Positions 8,356 through 17,491 are shown, numbered from the stretch's first letter. The stretch: 56,045 nucleotides of DNA from Marinagarivorans sp. (GCA_028281865.1 JANQJB010000006.1:1-56045); one strand, 5' to 3'. Notes: generated by a model not told the origin, from the letters alone. Numbers and translations: made by a program.

Positions 8356-9450
8356 ATGGATACGATTTCCGAAAGTGATGTAGAAAAACAGCAATTGCGC
8401 TCAAATGATAGCGACAGTGTTAATACAGATAGCCTTAAAAAGAGAAAAATTTTAGTCACGGGTGCCACAGGGTTTTTAGGAACAAATGTATTACGCGCAC
8501 TGGCCTCAAATTCCAGTGTGCAAATTGTTGCAGCATGTCGTAAGCGAGAAAAATTGCAAGGTTACTCTGGTGAAACCCGTATTGGGGACCTAACAGATGC
8601 AGCCTATCGCAAGAGTGTGGTGCAAGATGTTGATGTTGTCTGCCACTTGGGCACTTGGTCTTCATTTTGGGGACATGCAAAAAAAGAAACTTCGCATTTC
8701 TACGAACCTTGTTTGGATCTTATTGAGCAAGCGATAAATGCAGGTGTTAAGCGTTTTTTGTTGCCCAGCACTGTCGCCATCGCGCAAAAAAGTAAAAATG
8801 GTGCTCCGATAGATGACTTTTCTAACACCGCTCACACGGGATTTTGGCCTCACTTAGATCGACTTGTCGATGTAGATCGCTATATGCAGGCAAACTGCGA
8901 TCGAGGAATGCAAATGGTTACCTTGCGACTCGGGCATTTCCTCGGTGCGGGTAATACTTTGGGTTTGGTTCCAGCCTTGGTTCCGAGATTGCGAACTTTT
9001 CTTGTGCCTTGGCTTGCAGGTGGTAAAAAGCGTTTAGCGGTTGTTTCCGATGCGGATTTAACCCAGGGCATTGTAAAGGCTATTTTAAATGACAACTTAA
9101 ACAATTATGAGTCATTCAACATATGCGGGGCTGAATTTCCTGCGCTTCGCGAGGTTTTCACTTATATAGCGGATCACTCAAATTCGCCAAAACCTTGGTA
9201 TAGCGTGCCGTACTTTGCAGGATATGCTTTTGGCTGGCTTATGGAATCTCTTTTTCCGGTACTGCCGGGCTCTTCACCCTTTTTGACCCGATCGTTGGTG
9301 CATGTCGCTGAAGATTGGTATTGCCCATCCGATTACGCAAAACAGAAAATTGGCTACGAGCCCAGTAAAGATTGGCGCTCAGCGATAGATGAGTCGCTTG
9401 AGGAACTCGAAAGTAAAGGGTTTCCATGGCCTAAATTAGCTCAGTCGTAG
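8356..9450 (+). CDS. Extended SDR (NAD-dependent epimerase / 3-beta-HSD-like)
   Basis: 364 aa. A charged, low-complexity N-terminal tail of about 30 residues precedes the Rossmann start KILVTGATGFLGTN, whose TGATGFLG is the TGxxGxxG NAD(P) site of extended SDRs. Further on, the region LLPSTVAIAQ holds the usual Ser position, but the usual YxxxK is not plainly visible; RLVDVDRYMQ occupies that zone, so catalysis may be altered. The 3-beta-hydroxysteroid dehydrogenase / epimerase subfamily fits best. It is followed 172 nt later by a ferredoxin gene in the same direction and probably starts the island. The substrate is unknown; a hydroxy or epoxide intermediate of the aromatic pathway is possible. 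Confidence 0.7.
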   Translation: MDTISESDVEKQQLRSNDSDSVNTDSLKKRKILVTGATGFLGTNVLRALASNSSVQIVAACRKREKLQGYSGETRIGDLTDAAYRKSVVQDVDVVCHLGTWSSFWGHAKKETSHFYEPCLDLIEQAINAGVKRFLLPSTVAIAQKSKNGAPIDDFSNTAHTGFWPHLDRLVDVDRYMQANCDRGMQMVTLRLGHFLGAGNTLGLVPALVPRLRTFLVPWLAGGKKRLAVVSDADLTQGIVKAILNDNLNNYESFNICGAEFPALREVFTYIADHSNSPKPWYSVPYFAGYAFGWLMESLFPVLPGSSPFLTRSLVHVAEDWYCPSDYAKQKIGYEPSKDWRSAIDESLEELESKGFPWPKLAQS

Positions 9451-9622
9451 CGTATCGTCTCTACTGAACTGCAAATTGACAAATATTAGTGAAATTCTAG
9501 GTGAATTTTTCACAGATCTCAGTTTTAAGTATGAATAAACTTTCGCCTGACTTGATGAGTAAAGCACCAATGTCAGAAAATTGAGTCACTTTTATTAAAC
9601 AAATTGGAAAATGGAGGACGAG

Positions 9623-9940
9623 ATGGGACAAATCTTGGTTACCGATGAGGAAGGTGTAACACAAGAACTTTCAGCCAGTGAAGGCTCTTCGCTTATGGCG
9701 GTTTTACGTGACCACGACTACGATATTCCTGCAATATGCGGTGGTGCTTGTTCTTGTGGAACCTGCCATGTTTTGGTTGGCGAAAAATGGATCGATAAAA
9801 TTCCAGAAATGGAAATGGAGGAAGAGTTTTTACTCGAAACCTTAAATCATTACGACGAAGCGCGTTCGCGTTTAGCTTGTCAAGTCAAATTTACTGAACA
9901 GCTTGATGGATTGTCGCTACAGCTTCTTGAACAAAACTAA
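9623..9940 (+). CDS. Plant/adrenodoxin-type 2Fe-2S ferredoxin
   Basis: About 105 aa. The frame opens at an ATG at 9611, but a GGAGGA site at 9613-9618 sits inside that extension and is well placed for the ATG at 9623 (MGQILVTDEEG), which is taken as the start. Cluster ligands are visible as CGGACSCGTC, a C-x5-C-x2-C pattern, with the fourth Cys in RLACQVKF. The protein is acidic, as expected for a soluble electron carrier. It is the only obvious small electron donor in the island and could feed the di-iron oxygenase encoded at 20686-21861. No dedicated ferredoxin reductase was seen in the window. Confidence 0.85.
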   Translation: MGQILVTDEEGVTQELSASEGSSLMAVLRDHDYDIPAICGGACSCGTCHVLVGEKWIDKIPEMEMEEEFLLETLNHYDEARSRLACQVKFTEQLDGLSLQLLEQN

Positions 9941-9984
9941 ATTACTGTATTCATTCATAACTCGTTAACTAGGGGAGCGCTTAC

Positions 9985-10005
9985 ATGAAAAAAACACACG
10001 CATAA
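9985..10005 (+). other. Six-codon mini-ORF with a good ribosome site
   Basis: An AGGGGAG site precedes an ATG that opens MKKTHA and then a stop. It sits 44 nt after the ferredoxin stop. It looks like the preserved beginning of a secreted-protein gene whose remainder is gone, or a leader peptide ahead of the LysR gene 138 nt downstream. Function is unproven. Confidence 0.25.
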
Positions 10006-10142
10006 GTATTTCAAGAGTCAAAAGATTTTCGTCGCAGGGCAAATAAGATTGTAGTGGCCAACTCAATAATTTAGCCGATTAACTTATTACTTTGTTTGTT
10101 TAACTCACAAACAAATGCTGTCAAAATAAAAAGGAAATTATC

Positions 10143-11123
10143 ATGAAAATCGTTAATTTGAATGATATGTATGTGTTTACCAAGGTTGCGGAAAATAAAA
10201 GTATAACAATTGCTAGCCGAGCCATGAATACCAGTAAGCAAACGATCAGCCGTAAGATCGTACAACTTGAAGAGTCTTTAGGAGTGTCACTCATTCTCCG
10301 GAATACGCGTAATTTTGAACTGACGTCTGCGGGTCAAGAATATTACGAAAATTGTATTCGCATAATTGAGCAAGCAGAACAAGCAAATGTACGTGTCAAA
10401 GAGTTGCAAAACTCTCCGGTGGGCGCCGTGAGGGTGAGTATGCCGAGATTGTTTTGTTCAGATGTGGTTACTGAGGTGCTGGGTAAATTTCTCTCTGATA
10501 ATCCAGAGTTAGAGTTGGATGTGAAATTGGCGGATCACAAGGTGTGCTTAGTTAATGACAGCATTGATGTTGCGTTAAAAGTGGGTCGTTTACAAGATTC
10601 ATCGATGATAGCGAGAAGCCTTGGGAAAATTCATTTTTGCTATGTTGCAAGTCCTAGCTATTTAGCTGAATATGGCCGGCCGACGAATCTGGATGAGCTA
10701 GGGTCGAGGACCTCAATTTGTGTTGAAGGAAGCCACGTCGGCTCGACAAACATGTCACCCAAAAATGGTAAGCGTATCGCTGTTAATGATTACTTAATGG
10801 CTAAACAATTTGCGTTAAGTGGAGCGGGAATTGCTGTATTACCGGTGTTTGCATGTAAAGAAGAACTAGCTAACGGCAGTTTGCTTGTGTTAGAAGAGCC
10901 GTGCTTCAATTTCAGCACTGAGGTTAACCTGCTTTTCTTAAAGAGTAAATTCATTCCCGGTTACGTGCGTCGTTTTATTGATTTTATGGTCCAACAATGT
11001 AAGCCTAATGCACCTTGGGAATACACTGTTGAAGATGCTGAAGCTTTTAACCGAATTGAAACTGACCAAGCAGAATTTAACCCTATGCGTTACGAACTAC
11101 CACTGGAGCGCAAAGCGAGCTGA
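10143..11123 (+). CDS. LysR-family transcriptional regulator
   Basis: 326 aa. The N-terminal winged helix-turn-helix is clear (residues about 6-65: MYVFTKVAENKSITIASRA then TSKQTISRKIVQLEESLG), followed by a LysR substrate-binding domain (about 93-300) that would sense a small co-inducer, often an aromatic acid or a pathway intermediate. The C-terminal tail beyond about residue 295 is longer than usual. AAGGA lies upstream of the ATG. It lies between the SDR/ferredoxin pair and the convergent transport operon and is the only DNA-binding regulator in the island, so it is the natural candidate to control it. It is most like the LysR branch in which a single HTH precedes a LTTR_CrgA-type effector domain. 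Confidence 0.88.
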   Translation: MKIVNLNDMYVFTKVAENKSITIASRAMNTSKQTISRKIVQLEESLGVSLILRNTRNFELTSAGQEYYENCIRIIEQAEQANVRVKELQNSPVGAVRVSMPRLFCSDVVTEVLGKFLSDNPELELDVKLADHKVCLVNDSIDVALKVGRLQDSSMIARSLGKIHFCYVASPSYLAEYGRPTNLDELGSRTSICVEGSHVGSTNMSPKNGKRIAVNDYLMAKQFALSGAGIAVLPVFACKEELANGSLLVLEEPCFNFSTEVNLLFLKSKFIPGYVRRFIDFMVQQCKPNAPWEYTVEDAEAFNRIETDQAEFNPMRYELPLERKAS

Positions 11124-11161
11124 TCTTCTGGCTCAGAACTAAATTGAATTTTCGACTAAAT

Positions 11162-11194
11162 AAAAAAAGGCCATCAAATGATGGCCTTTTTTTT
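11162..11194. terminator. Bidirectional intrinsic terminator
   Basis: The 8-bp arms GGCCATCA and TGATGGCC, flanked by A-runs on the left and a T-run on the right, form a classic hairpin that reads as a terminator on both strands. It lies between the convergent ends of the LysR gene and the TauE-like gene. Confidence 0.9.
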
Positions 11195-11255
11195 ACCGCT
11201 GAACTCTTTAAGCGTCTGTTTTTATAAACAAAAGATTTTATAAGCAATGGGTTTT

Positions 11256-12188
11256 CTAACCCATAAATAAGCCTGCGCCGAATATCCAGACCGCAAAAAA
11301 CAGTTTTAAATAAAATCCACCGAGCCAATTCGTGATATGTCGGGCAACATAGCCTCCGACTAACGCTGCCTGTCCTGCAAATAGCAGAATTTCTACAGAA
11401 ACACTATTAATGACCCAGGCGTGGTAAACGATTCCGCTTAATACAGAAATTGAAGAGGTGTAAACGCCGATAGCTACGGCAATGCGAGGGTTAAAACCTA
11501 AGAAGAAGAGCAGTAAACCTATGCATTCGCCCACGCCAACAGAAATTAGCGATGTAATAATCCCTCCTGCAAAACATGTGAAAACGACGAGCGATATTTC
11601 CCATGGTGAAAGCGATGTTTTTCCACTATCTTTCTTATTTTTCCGCATAAATGTATAAACGAAAAGAATAATGCCAAAGACGACGGAAAATATTCTGAAA
11701 ATATGATTAACGTCTAGCGAATTCTCAATTAAAAAATATTGCCCGAACAGCATTCCAATAATTGTGGTCGGGCCGCTTATTAACAATAGTTTTTTAATCA
11801 GTTGGTAGTGCTTGCTTTGCGGTAAGTATTCCCTGCTGAAACTTGCAAGCCAGGAAATTGCACCTGCAGTCATGCCAAAACATTGAATTGCCATACTTGT
11901 TCCGACGGATTGGTTTGCCGTAAGACCAAGGCCAGTAAAAAATGGGATAAAAATAACGCCGCCGCCGGCGCCGGTAGAATTTGCAACTAAGGCTCCGGCC
12001 ATACCAAGCAGAAAGAAGAAACCGAAATCTCTCACGAGATTATCAGCACCTCCGGGCCAACTCAGAATGACCGTGTAAAACCCTGCAAATAGGACAAGAT
12101 AAGCCAGTAAGAGGCGTTTGTTGTATGTCCCGTTGTTGGTTTGCATTAGCGAAGCGGTCTGTGTTTCTGTTACTGATAAATCTGTCAT
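11256..12188 (-). CDS. TauE/SafE-family membrane permease
   Basis: 310 aa with about eight hydrophobic segments and the family pattern of two repeated halves. Gly-rich loops LVANSTGAGGGVIFIPFF and SLISVGVGECIGLLLFF match the TauE/SafE (DUF81) signature. The family moves small anions such as sulfite, sulfoacetate or other organic acids across the inner membrane. AAAGGAAC lies upstream of the ATG. It is the last gene of the leftward transport operon, 67 nt after the RND gene, and may export or import a small acid of the pathway. The transported substrate cannot be read from sequence. Confidence 0.8.
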   Translation of the reverse strand: MTDLSVTETQTASLMQTNNGTYNKRLLLAYLVLFAGFYTVILSWPGGADNLVRDFGFFFLLGMAGALVANSTGAGGGVIFIPFFTGLGLTANQSVGTSMAIQCFGMTAGAISWLASFSREYLPQSKHYQLIKKLLLISGPTTIIGMLFGQYFLIENSLDVNHIFRIFSVVFGIILFVYTFMRKNKKDSGKTSLSPWEISLVVFTCFAGGIITSLISVGVGECIGLLLFFLGFNPRIAVAIGVYTSSISVLSGIVYHAWVINSVSVEILLFAGQAALVGGYVARHITNWLGGFYLKLFFAVWIFGAGLFMG

Positions 12189-12255
12189 AGCTTAGTTCCT
12201 TTATACAGTCGATTGAGATTAAAAATCATATAACCATTGCTCTACTGTTATTTGC

Positions 12256-14607
12256 TTATGCACTTCGAGAATAAGGTTTAATTGAGCTGCCAGCATCGAC
12301 CTTTTGTAAGGAGTGGACTCGTATACCATTGCGATGTGCAAAATGCAATAGCAGGGGTAAAAGTGTGAAATCTAGTATTAACGCACAGGCAAACGTAAGT
12401 GATGACAAGATTCCCAACGTTACATTCATATGAAACACGGATTGAGAAAACACTAAAAAGCCGCAGGATAAAACAAATGTAGAAACGATAAGGGCGGGGC
12501 CTACAAGACGGAAGGTCTCAACTACTGCGTCTAGCGAATTCATACTTTGTTGTTGTAATAAGTTTAAATATTTGCTACAGAAGTGGACCGTATCATCCAC
12601 AACCACGCCGAGCGTCATAGAAAAAATCAGCACAGCGGAGAAATCTAGTGTTTTTCCGTATAAAGACCAAAAACCAAACACCACACAAATCGGCAACAGA
12701 TTAGGCGCTAACGAGATAATCCCCAGTTTTATACTGCGCAGTGCAACAGACAATACTAACGCGATGGCGAGCGTAGCAATAATAACGGTAAAAATCATAT
12801 TCGATGCAAGTCGTTCCATCATATATGAAAACATGACTAAAACACTGACGCCGCGAGTCGTGAAAGTATTGATATTCTCGTCCACCCAAGTGTGGCTCCG
12901 TTTTACCAGCGCTATTATCTCGTCTGAGCTTGAAGAGCGAATGGTGGCAACAAGCTTGATAGAAGATTTTTTTATGTCGACTTCGTTATTGATTTCCTGC
13001 CCAAAAGGTAAGTTTGTCTCGTAAAATAGCAAGAATTGTTCATTAGCTTCCTGACTGTCATCGATTTGATAGAAGCGTGGGTCATCATCGTTGAGCGTGC
13101 GATTTATCCGTTTTATCGTATCCGATATAACTTGTACGTGCCTAACTTCATTTTGTTTTAGCAAAAACTGTTTGAATTTTTCCACTTGGTTTAGAAACAG
13201 TGGGTCGCTAATACCATTTTCAATACCGGTGTTTAAACTGAAATGAATATTAGTGGTTCCGGCAAGATTGGCATCAATAAAATCCGCGTCGCTGCGAAAT
13301 TCAGTACTTTTTTCAAATAACTTTATTGGGTGATCATCCACGCCCAGGTTCTTTAGTCCAATAAATGATACTACAACTAACAAAATTGAAGTTGTTAAAA
13401 CTAATGTAGAATTATTAATAACGAAACGGCCAATTTTTTCTGGAAGATTGTTAAGGATGTTCAACCTTTTATAGTTAGACCAGTCTTTCTTCAAAACAAG
13501 GAGAGACGGAACGAGCAACATTGTGTTAATAAAAGCAAATACTACACCTATAGAACACATAACGCCTAAATCCCGAAAAGGTGGGATTTCGCTTGAAATC
13601 ATTGCAAGAAAACCAATCGCTGTCGTTAAACTTGTGAGTGATATAGGTAAAGTATTTTGACGAAGCGTGTTGAGAAGAGCCTCCTCTTTTGGCAGGTCAT
13701 TTGTTATCCGAATTAAATAGGAGAGTGCGATATGAATTCCCATCGCTATGGTTATTGTAAAGATGATATGAGGTGCGACGGAGCTGTGAGGACTAAGCTC
13801 AATGCCCAGGTAACCGGTTAAACCAAAGCTTGCCATCACAGTGGCAATTACCGAAATCACTATCGTTGTCATTATGAAAAAGGAACGAAACATGACCACC
13901 ATAATTAAACAAAACACAACAAACATCAGCGGAAATAACGTTGCCATATCTGCGCGGGCGTATTCATCAAAGGCCGCGTTTAGCATCACAATTCCTCCCA
14001 GTCGAAGCTCAAGGTTGGGATTGTCTCGTTCGAACTGATCGCGAATTTCTCGAATGCTTTCCGCTGCGACTGCTATCGCGTTTTCCTCTTTAGGTATCAT
14101 CAGTTGTAATACGATTGCAGTGACTCGACCATCGTCGGATAGTAGTCTTTTTTTAATGCTTGGTTCAGCGAAAGCAATTTCTTCTCTTTCTTTAAGCTGG
14201 TCGTTTGGGGTGTTTTCCGTTATTAGGTCTTCGACTACAATCTCGTCATTAGACGTAAACATATGTTGAAAATTAGTAACGGAGTCAACACGTGTGACAA
14301 ACTCTGTATGCCAAAGCGATTGAGTCAAATCGCGAATTGCATAAATATTGTTTCTGTCAAATATGCGAGTACCATCTTTCGCTTGTATTGTCACGATTAG
14401 TGGGTCTGTTCTTGAATAGGTGTCAAGCACCTGCTCCCACGCTTGTAGGTCAACGTTATCCTTGGAGAAGTAGACTCTATAGTCATCATTAAATTTTATG
14501 TTGACTGCACCGCTGCCTAGTGTAAAACACAAAACTAAGAGGGTGATTATTGTTTTAACCGGCGATTTATGGGTGAGCTTAAAAAACACCTCCGCTATTG
14601 TATTCAC
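12256..14607 (-). CDS. RND/MMPL-family exporter
   Basis: 783 aa. TM1 (about 16-34) and a large periplasmic loop are followed by TM clusters at about 220-370 and 610-760, the two-fold RND layout with about 12 TM. The central helices hold ITIAMGIHIALSYLIR and GVVVDDTVHF; the DD pair is in the position of RND proton-relay acids. Length and pattern fit the MMPL/HpnN-type branch, which moves hydrophobic lipids or metabolites without a separate membrane-fusion protein. The start is a GTG with GGAG 8 nt upstream. It is followed downstream by the TauE-like gene and preceded by the barrel and LolA-like genes, a repeated gene trio in gammaproteobacteria. It probably takes the island's product to the outer membrane. 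Confidence 0.85.
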   Translation of the reverse strand: MNTIAEVFFKLTHKSPVKTIITLLVLCFTLGSGAVNIKFNDDYRVYFSKDNVDLQAWEQVLDTYSRTDPLIVTIQAKDGTRIFDRNNIYAIRDLTQSLWHTEFVTRVDSVTNFQHMFTSNDEIVVEDLITENTPNDQLKEREEIAFAEPSIKKRLLSDDGRVTAIVLQLMIPKEENAIAVAAESIREIRDQFERDNPNLELRLGGIVMLNAAFDEYARADMATLFPLMFVVFCLIMVVMFRSFFIMTTIVISVIATVMASFGLTGYLGIELSPHSSVAPHIIFTITIAMGIHIALSYLIRITNDLPKEEALLNTLRQNTLPISLTSLTTAIGFLAMISSEIPPFRDLGVMCSIGVVFAFINTMLLVPSLLVLKKDWSNYKRLNILNNLPEKIGRFVINNSTLVLTTSILLVVVSFIGLKNLGVDDHPIKLFEKSTEFRSDADFIDANLAGTTNIHFSLNTGIENGISDPLFLNQVEKFKQFLLKQNEVRHVQVISDTIKRINRTLNDDDPRFYQIDDSQEANEQFLLFYETNLPFGQEINNEVDIKKSSIKLVATIRSSSSDEIIALVKRSHTWVDENINTFTTRGVSVLVMFSYMMERLASNMIFTVIIATLAIALVLSVALRSIKLGIISLAPNLLPICVVFGFWSLYGKTLDFSAVLIFSMTLGVVVDDTVHFCSKYLNLLQQQSMNSLDAVVETFRLVGPALIVSTFVLSCGFLVFSQSVFHMNVTLGILSSLTFACALILDFTLLPLLLHFAHRNGIRVHSLQKVDAGSSIKPYSRSA

Positions 14608-14628
14608 TTTTTTATCTCCAAAATTGGC

Positions 14629-15876
14629 TTATAAGTAGTAACTAAAGGTTAGGTTTAATAGGTGTTCGTTTTCATAAACAATCATCAACGTATCGTCTTT
14701 TATGTCATAAAATCGCGCAGTAATATCGATTCCAAAGTCGTTGCCGATACGCTGCTTATAATTCAAATGAAAAATATTGGCGTGATCATCCAGGTCTGAT
14801 AAAACACCTCCGAGCAACGTTGCGTCGTCATGGTTGTTCGACGCCCAACGGAAGCCGTAGAATAGGTCATCTTCAAATGGGGTTCTAAAGGGGCCGCTGT
14901 CTCTTGAGTCGTAAACATACTCAACGAAAAACCCTAAATCAGCATGCTTGTTAGGCCGAATAAGTGTGTATTCTACTCCGCCAATAAAAGAGCTATATTC
15001 ATGCGGTAAAACATAATCGTTGTTTTCTTCAGTATCGTTGTAAGCTGCTTCCAGTTTTATTAGCCAAGAAGAAATTGATGATTGCAGCGTGATTCCGGAA
15101 GTGTTGGTGGAAAAATAAAGTTGTTGTAGGTTCTCATTGTCTATCGGAGTATAAAGCGGTTCGTTTCGATAACCGGAATAATGAAATAGAGCTAGGTTAT
15201 TTGCACCAACCACCCACTCAAATTTTGCGGCATAACTTGCTTTTGTTTCCTCGTCTTCATCTGTATAGATACCGTCTTCGATAATAGAAAAGTTTCCTCC
15301 AGCAAAATGTTCTCTAGATTGGATTAATGGCTGTAGTCTTTCGACGAAAAAGGGCATGTAATGTAGTTCAAGTTGTGTAGTTTCTCCTAAAATCGTATAG
15401 CTTAGCATCGGGCGTCCCAGTTTCTCTTGTCCATCAGGATCACCTTGAATATCTCTCTGGTTGACGACATCCGCTACAGTGATCGGTAAAACGTTTACCG
15501 TTTCTACCGTGCTCCAAGATAATAGCCTTTGACCGATATGAAATAAATTTCGTCCATTTAGGTATTCAAGCTCAAATTCTTTTATTTGCGTACTGTTTCT
15601 GTCGTCATACTCTGCGTCTAATCTAGCGAAGGGTGTTAGTTTCATAAAAAAACTGTTATTCCAAGCATGTGAAAGTTCTGCTTGCATAACAAACGAGGAA
15701 TTTCCATATTCCTGTAATTCATTGTTAGATTTTGGGTAGTAGTGACTGTCGATTCCAATATAGCCTTTTTGAAAAAAATCGTTAGCATTTGTAGTGTGTG
15801 AGCAAAAAAAAGCGAAGCAACAACAGAGTAAAAGCCAATAAGCAGGCCGATTCACATTTAGTACATGAGATTCCAT
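14629..15876 (-). CDS. Outer-membrane beta-barrel protein, DUF1302-like
   Basis: About 415 aa. A TTG at 15894 opens a longer frame, but the ATG at 15876 has GGAATAG just upstream and starts a signal peptide (core WLLLCCCFAFFCS). The mature part alternates hydrophobic and polar residues and is rich in aromatic girdles (LFHIGQRLLSW, YGFRWASNNHDD) and ends in a beta strand LLNLTFSYYL with a terminal aromatic-Leu, typical of outer-membrane barrels. Barrels of this kind (DUF1302 and relatives) often accompany RND and LolA-like genes. It lies 21 nt upstream of the RND gene in the operon and could be the outer-membrane outlet or inlet. Exact family is not certain. Confidence 0.7.
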   Translation of the reverse strand: MESHVLNVNRPAYWLLLCCCFAFFCSHTTNANDFFQKGYIGIDSHYYPKSNNELQEYGNSSFVMQAELSHAWNNSFFMKLTPFARLDAEYDDRNSTQIKEFELEYLNGRNLFHIGQRLLSWSTVETVNVLPITVADVVNQRDIQGDPDGQEKLGRPMLSYTILGETTQLELHYMPFFVERLQPLIQSREHFAGGNFSIIEDGIYTDEDEETKASYAAKFEWVVGANNLALFHYSGYRNEPLYTPIDNENLQQLYFSTNTSGITLQSSISSWLIKLEAAYNDTEENNDYVLPHEYSSFIGGVEYTLIRPNKHADLGFFVEYVYDSRDSGPFRTPFEDDLFYGFRWASNNHDDATLLGGVLSDLDDHANIFHLNYKQRIGNDFGIDITARFYDIKDDTLMIVYENEHLLNLTFSYYL

Positions 15877-15912
15877 AATGCTATTCCGATGCAATTTTAG
15901 GGTAGTGTCGAG

Positions 15913-16764
15913 TTAACGAATATTCGAAGCAGAACGTCTTAGATTTAGACTAGTGAATGACGAAGCATCCACATTTCTAAGCTTGTACTCGCTCAATTTT
16001 AATATTGTGCGTTTGTTGTTTTGATGATTAACCATATCAAAATGTTTGGGTCGCCAGAATCGATTTTCATATAATCGCCAATCTGTAAGCGTAAGTGTTT
16101 TTAATAAATCTCCTTTTTTATCATAAAATTCGATTTTGTCTGTCTGATAGTTCGTTTTGTCTACCCACGTAACGTGCCTGCTATAGCCAGAGTAATCATA
16201 TAGGGGTGTGCGTTGAACAACCCAATGTGATTTATTGTCTGAGATGAGTTTATACGTGTATTTAGTAAGTTCGGTGGTTGAAATATCTTCCCAACTAAAT
16301 TCTGATCCGACAAAAGACCCTGATTTATTTTGCGCGTTTATTTTTTTGACTCGTTTAATTGCCGGCATGTAAAGCCATTGGTTGTCAGCGCCTAGCGACT
16401 GCTCGAATGTAAGCATTGCTGTACCTTTAATGCCGCGTGGCGACAAAAATATTCCAAGGGTTTTATCGGGAGAGCTATCCTCTTCTATTGTTTTTTTAAC
16501 AACTTCACGAGTACTGCGATTCCCCTTGGCGTCAATTAATTCCATTTCCATAATGGTTTCCATTGAATGCCAACCTTCATCCATTAAGTATTGTTCTGTA
16601 TAAATACGCAAGCCTTCTTTTTGATCTTGGTTTGTGTGGAGTTTATTTAATTCGTCAAGATATAAATCAATGTTACTGTGCGTGTAGTTGCCTGAAAACG
16701 CTAACAGCGGTAATGATAAAAAAGAGACGCTTGAAAGAAATTTAGTTAAGCCGGCAAAATTCAT
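15913..16764 (-). CDS. LolA-like periplasmic (outer-membrane lipoprotein-sorting type) protein
   Basis: About 283 aa from the ATG at 16764, chosen because AAAGGAG lies 6 nt upstream; the longer frame from 16800 lacks a site. A signal peptide (core FLSSVSFLSLPLLAFSG) is followed by a LolA-like beta-sheet half-barrel with the motifs LGIFLSPRGIKGTAML, WLYMPAIKRVKKIN and FVGSEFSWEDI, characteristic of the family annotated as outer membrane lipoprotein-sorting protein (PF17131 type). These proteins carry hydrophobic ligands through the periplasm and usually sit beside MMPL-type exporters. Here it is directly between the Dabb-like and barrel genes, so it probably hands cargo between the RND pump and the outer membrane. 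Confidence 0.8.
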   Translation of the reverse strand: MNFAGLTKFLSSVSFLSLPLLAFSGNYTHSNIDLYLDELNKLHTNQDQKEGLRIYTEQYLMDEGWHSMETIMEMELIDAKGNRSTREVVKKTIEEDSSPDKTLGIFLSPRGIKGTAMLTFEQSLGADNQWLYMPAIKRVKKINAQNKSGSFVGSEFSWEDISTTELTKYTYKLISDNKSHWVVQRTPLYDYSGYSRHVTWVDKTNYQTDKIEFYDKKGDLLKTLTLTDWRLYENRFWRPKHFDMVNHQNNKRTILKLSEYKLRNVDASSFTSLNLRRSASNIR

Positions 16765-16787
16765 TTTATTCTCCTTTGGTCTAATAA

Positions 16788-17186
16788 TTACAAATAACAA
16801 TTAAGTACAGTTCGCTTTTTTACTGCGGGTTTAAAATGTTTCATCGCGATAATTTTGTGGTCGGGATTTTCGATAAACGCATTTAAATCCTGACTGGTTT
16901 TAAAAGACCATATCGATATAAAGTCTGGATTTAACATATTGGGCACAGACTCAGAAAGTATCGATTCGTTGTTTAAATCGATATTTTCGGCATAGCGCAT
17001 CTGATGTAAGTTGGGTGTACATTGGCGTAATTTGAGCAGTCCATCTATAAAATAGTTTTTTATTTGTGGCGTTATGTCATCAATAAAATTAACTAAAACA
17101 AGGCGCCTGTATAAACATGTATCGTGCTTGTTAATAGCTGCGCCACTCTGCTTATCAGTATTGAAATTTTCGCTCAGAATTTCCAT
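16788..17186 (-). CDS. Small Dabb/EthD-like alpha-beta barrel protein
   Basis: 132 aa. Residues about 28-125 fit the dimeric alpha-beta barrel fold: RRLVLVNFIDDITPQ opens the first strand, then an amphipathic helix, and ISIWSFKTSQDLNAFIENP with DHKIIAMKHF at the end mirror the Dabb / EthD signature. Such small proteins act as cyclases, decarboxylases or degradation factors in polyketide and aromatic pathways. It is the first gene of the leftward operon, with AAGGA before its ATG, and is read from the divergent control region. Its presence with transporters rather than with the enzymes is odd. Family call is moderately sure; activity is unknown. Confidence 0.55.
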   Translation of the reverse strand: MEILSENFNTDKQSGAAINKHDTCLYRRLVLVNFIDDITPQIKNYFIDGLLKLRQCTPNLHQMRYAENIDLNNESILSESVPNMLNPDFISIWSFKTSQDLNAFIENPDHKIIAMKHFKPAVKKRTVLNCYL

Positions 17187-17491
17187 TTTTATCCTTGTAT
17201 TAATAAGTGAAGTGACAGTCGGCTTTGTGTGGACAAAACGCTTTTGTTTTATTGTGCATAAAATCGAGCTCTTAAATCAATTGTAAATACTGTGACACTG
17301 AGTCTATCTATTAACAATAGAATTGCGCGTGATTGTGTGAAATGATGTTTCCATCAAATGCGGTGAGCGCAATATTTATTTGAGCTAGCTACGATTTATT
17401 TGAGCTAGCTACTTAGGCAAATTGGAAATAGATATTGCTATTTAAAAATATTTATGACGACAGTATGCGTGATTGATACACGGAGTTAAAA
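17187..17491. promoter_or_regulatory. Divergent control region of the two main island operons
   Basis: These 305 bp separate the leftward transport operon from the rightward enzyme operon, so both promoters must lie here. Besides the direct repeat listed separately, 7-nt inverted arms ATTGCGC (17322-17328) and GCGCAAT (17367-17373) flank a 38-nt spacer. The region is AT-rich. I cannot place -10/-35 boxes with confidence. Confidence 0.6.
17374..17412. repeat. Two perfect 19-nt direct repeats on a 20-bp period
   Basis: Copies at 17374-17392 and 17394-17412 are identical over 19 nt and each contains the palindrome AGCTAGCT. Their spacing of 20 bp is close to two helical turns, so a dimeric regulator could bind both on one DNA face. 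They lie 80 nt upstream of the nitroreductase start and about 190 nt upstream of the Dabb-like start. Confidence 0.75.
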
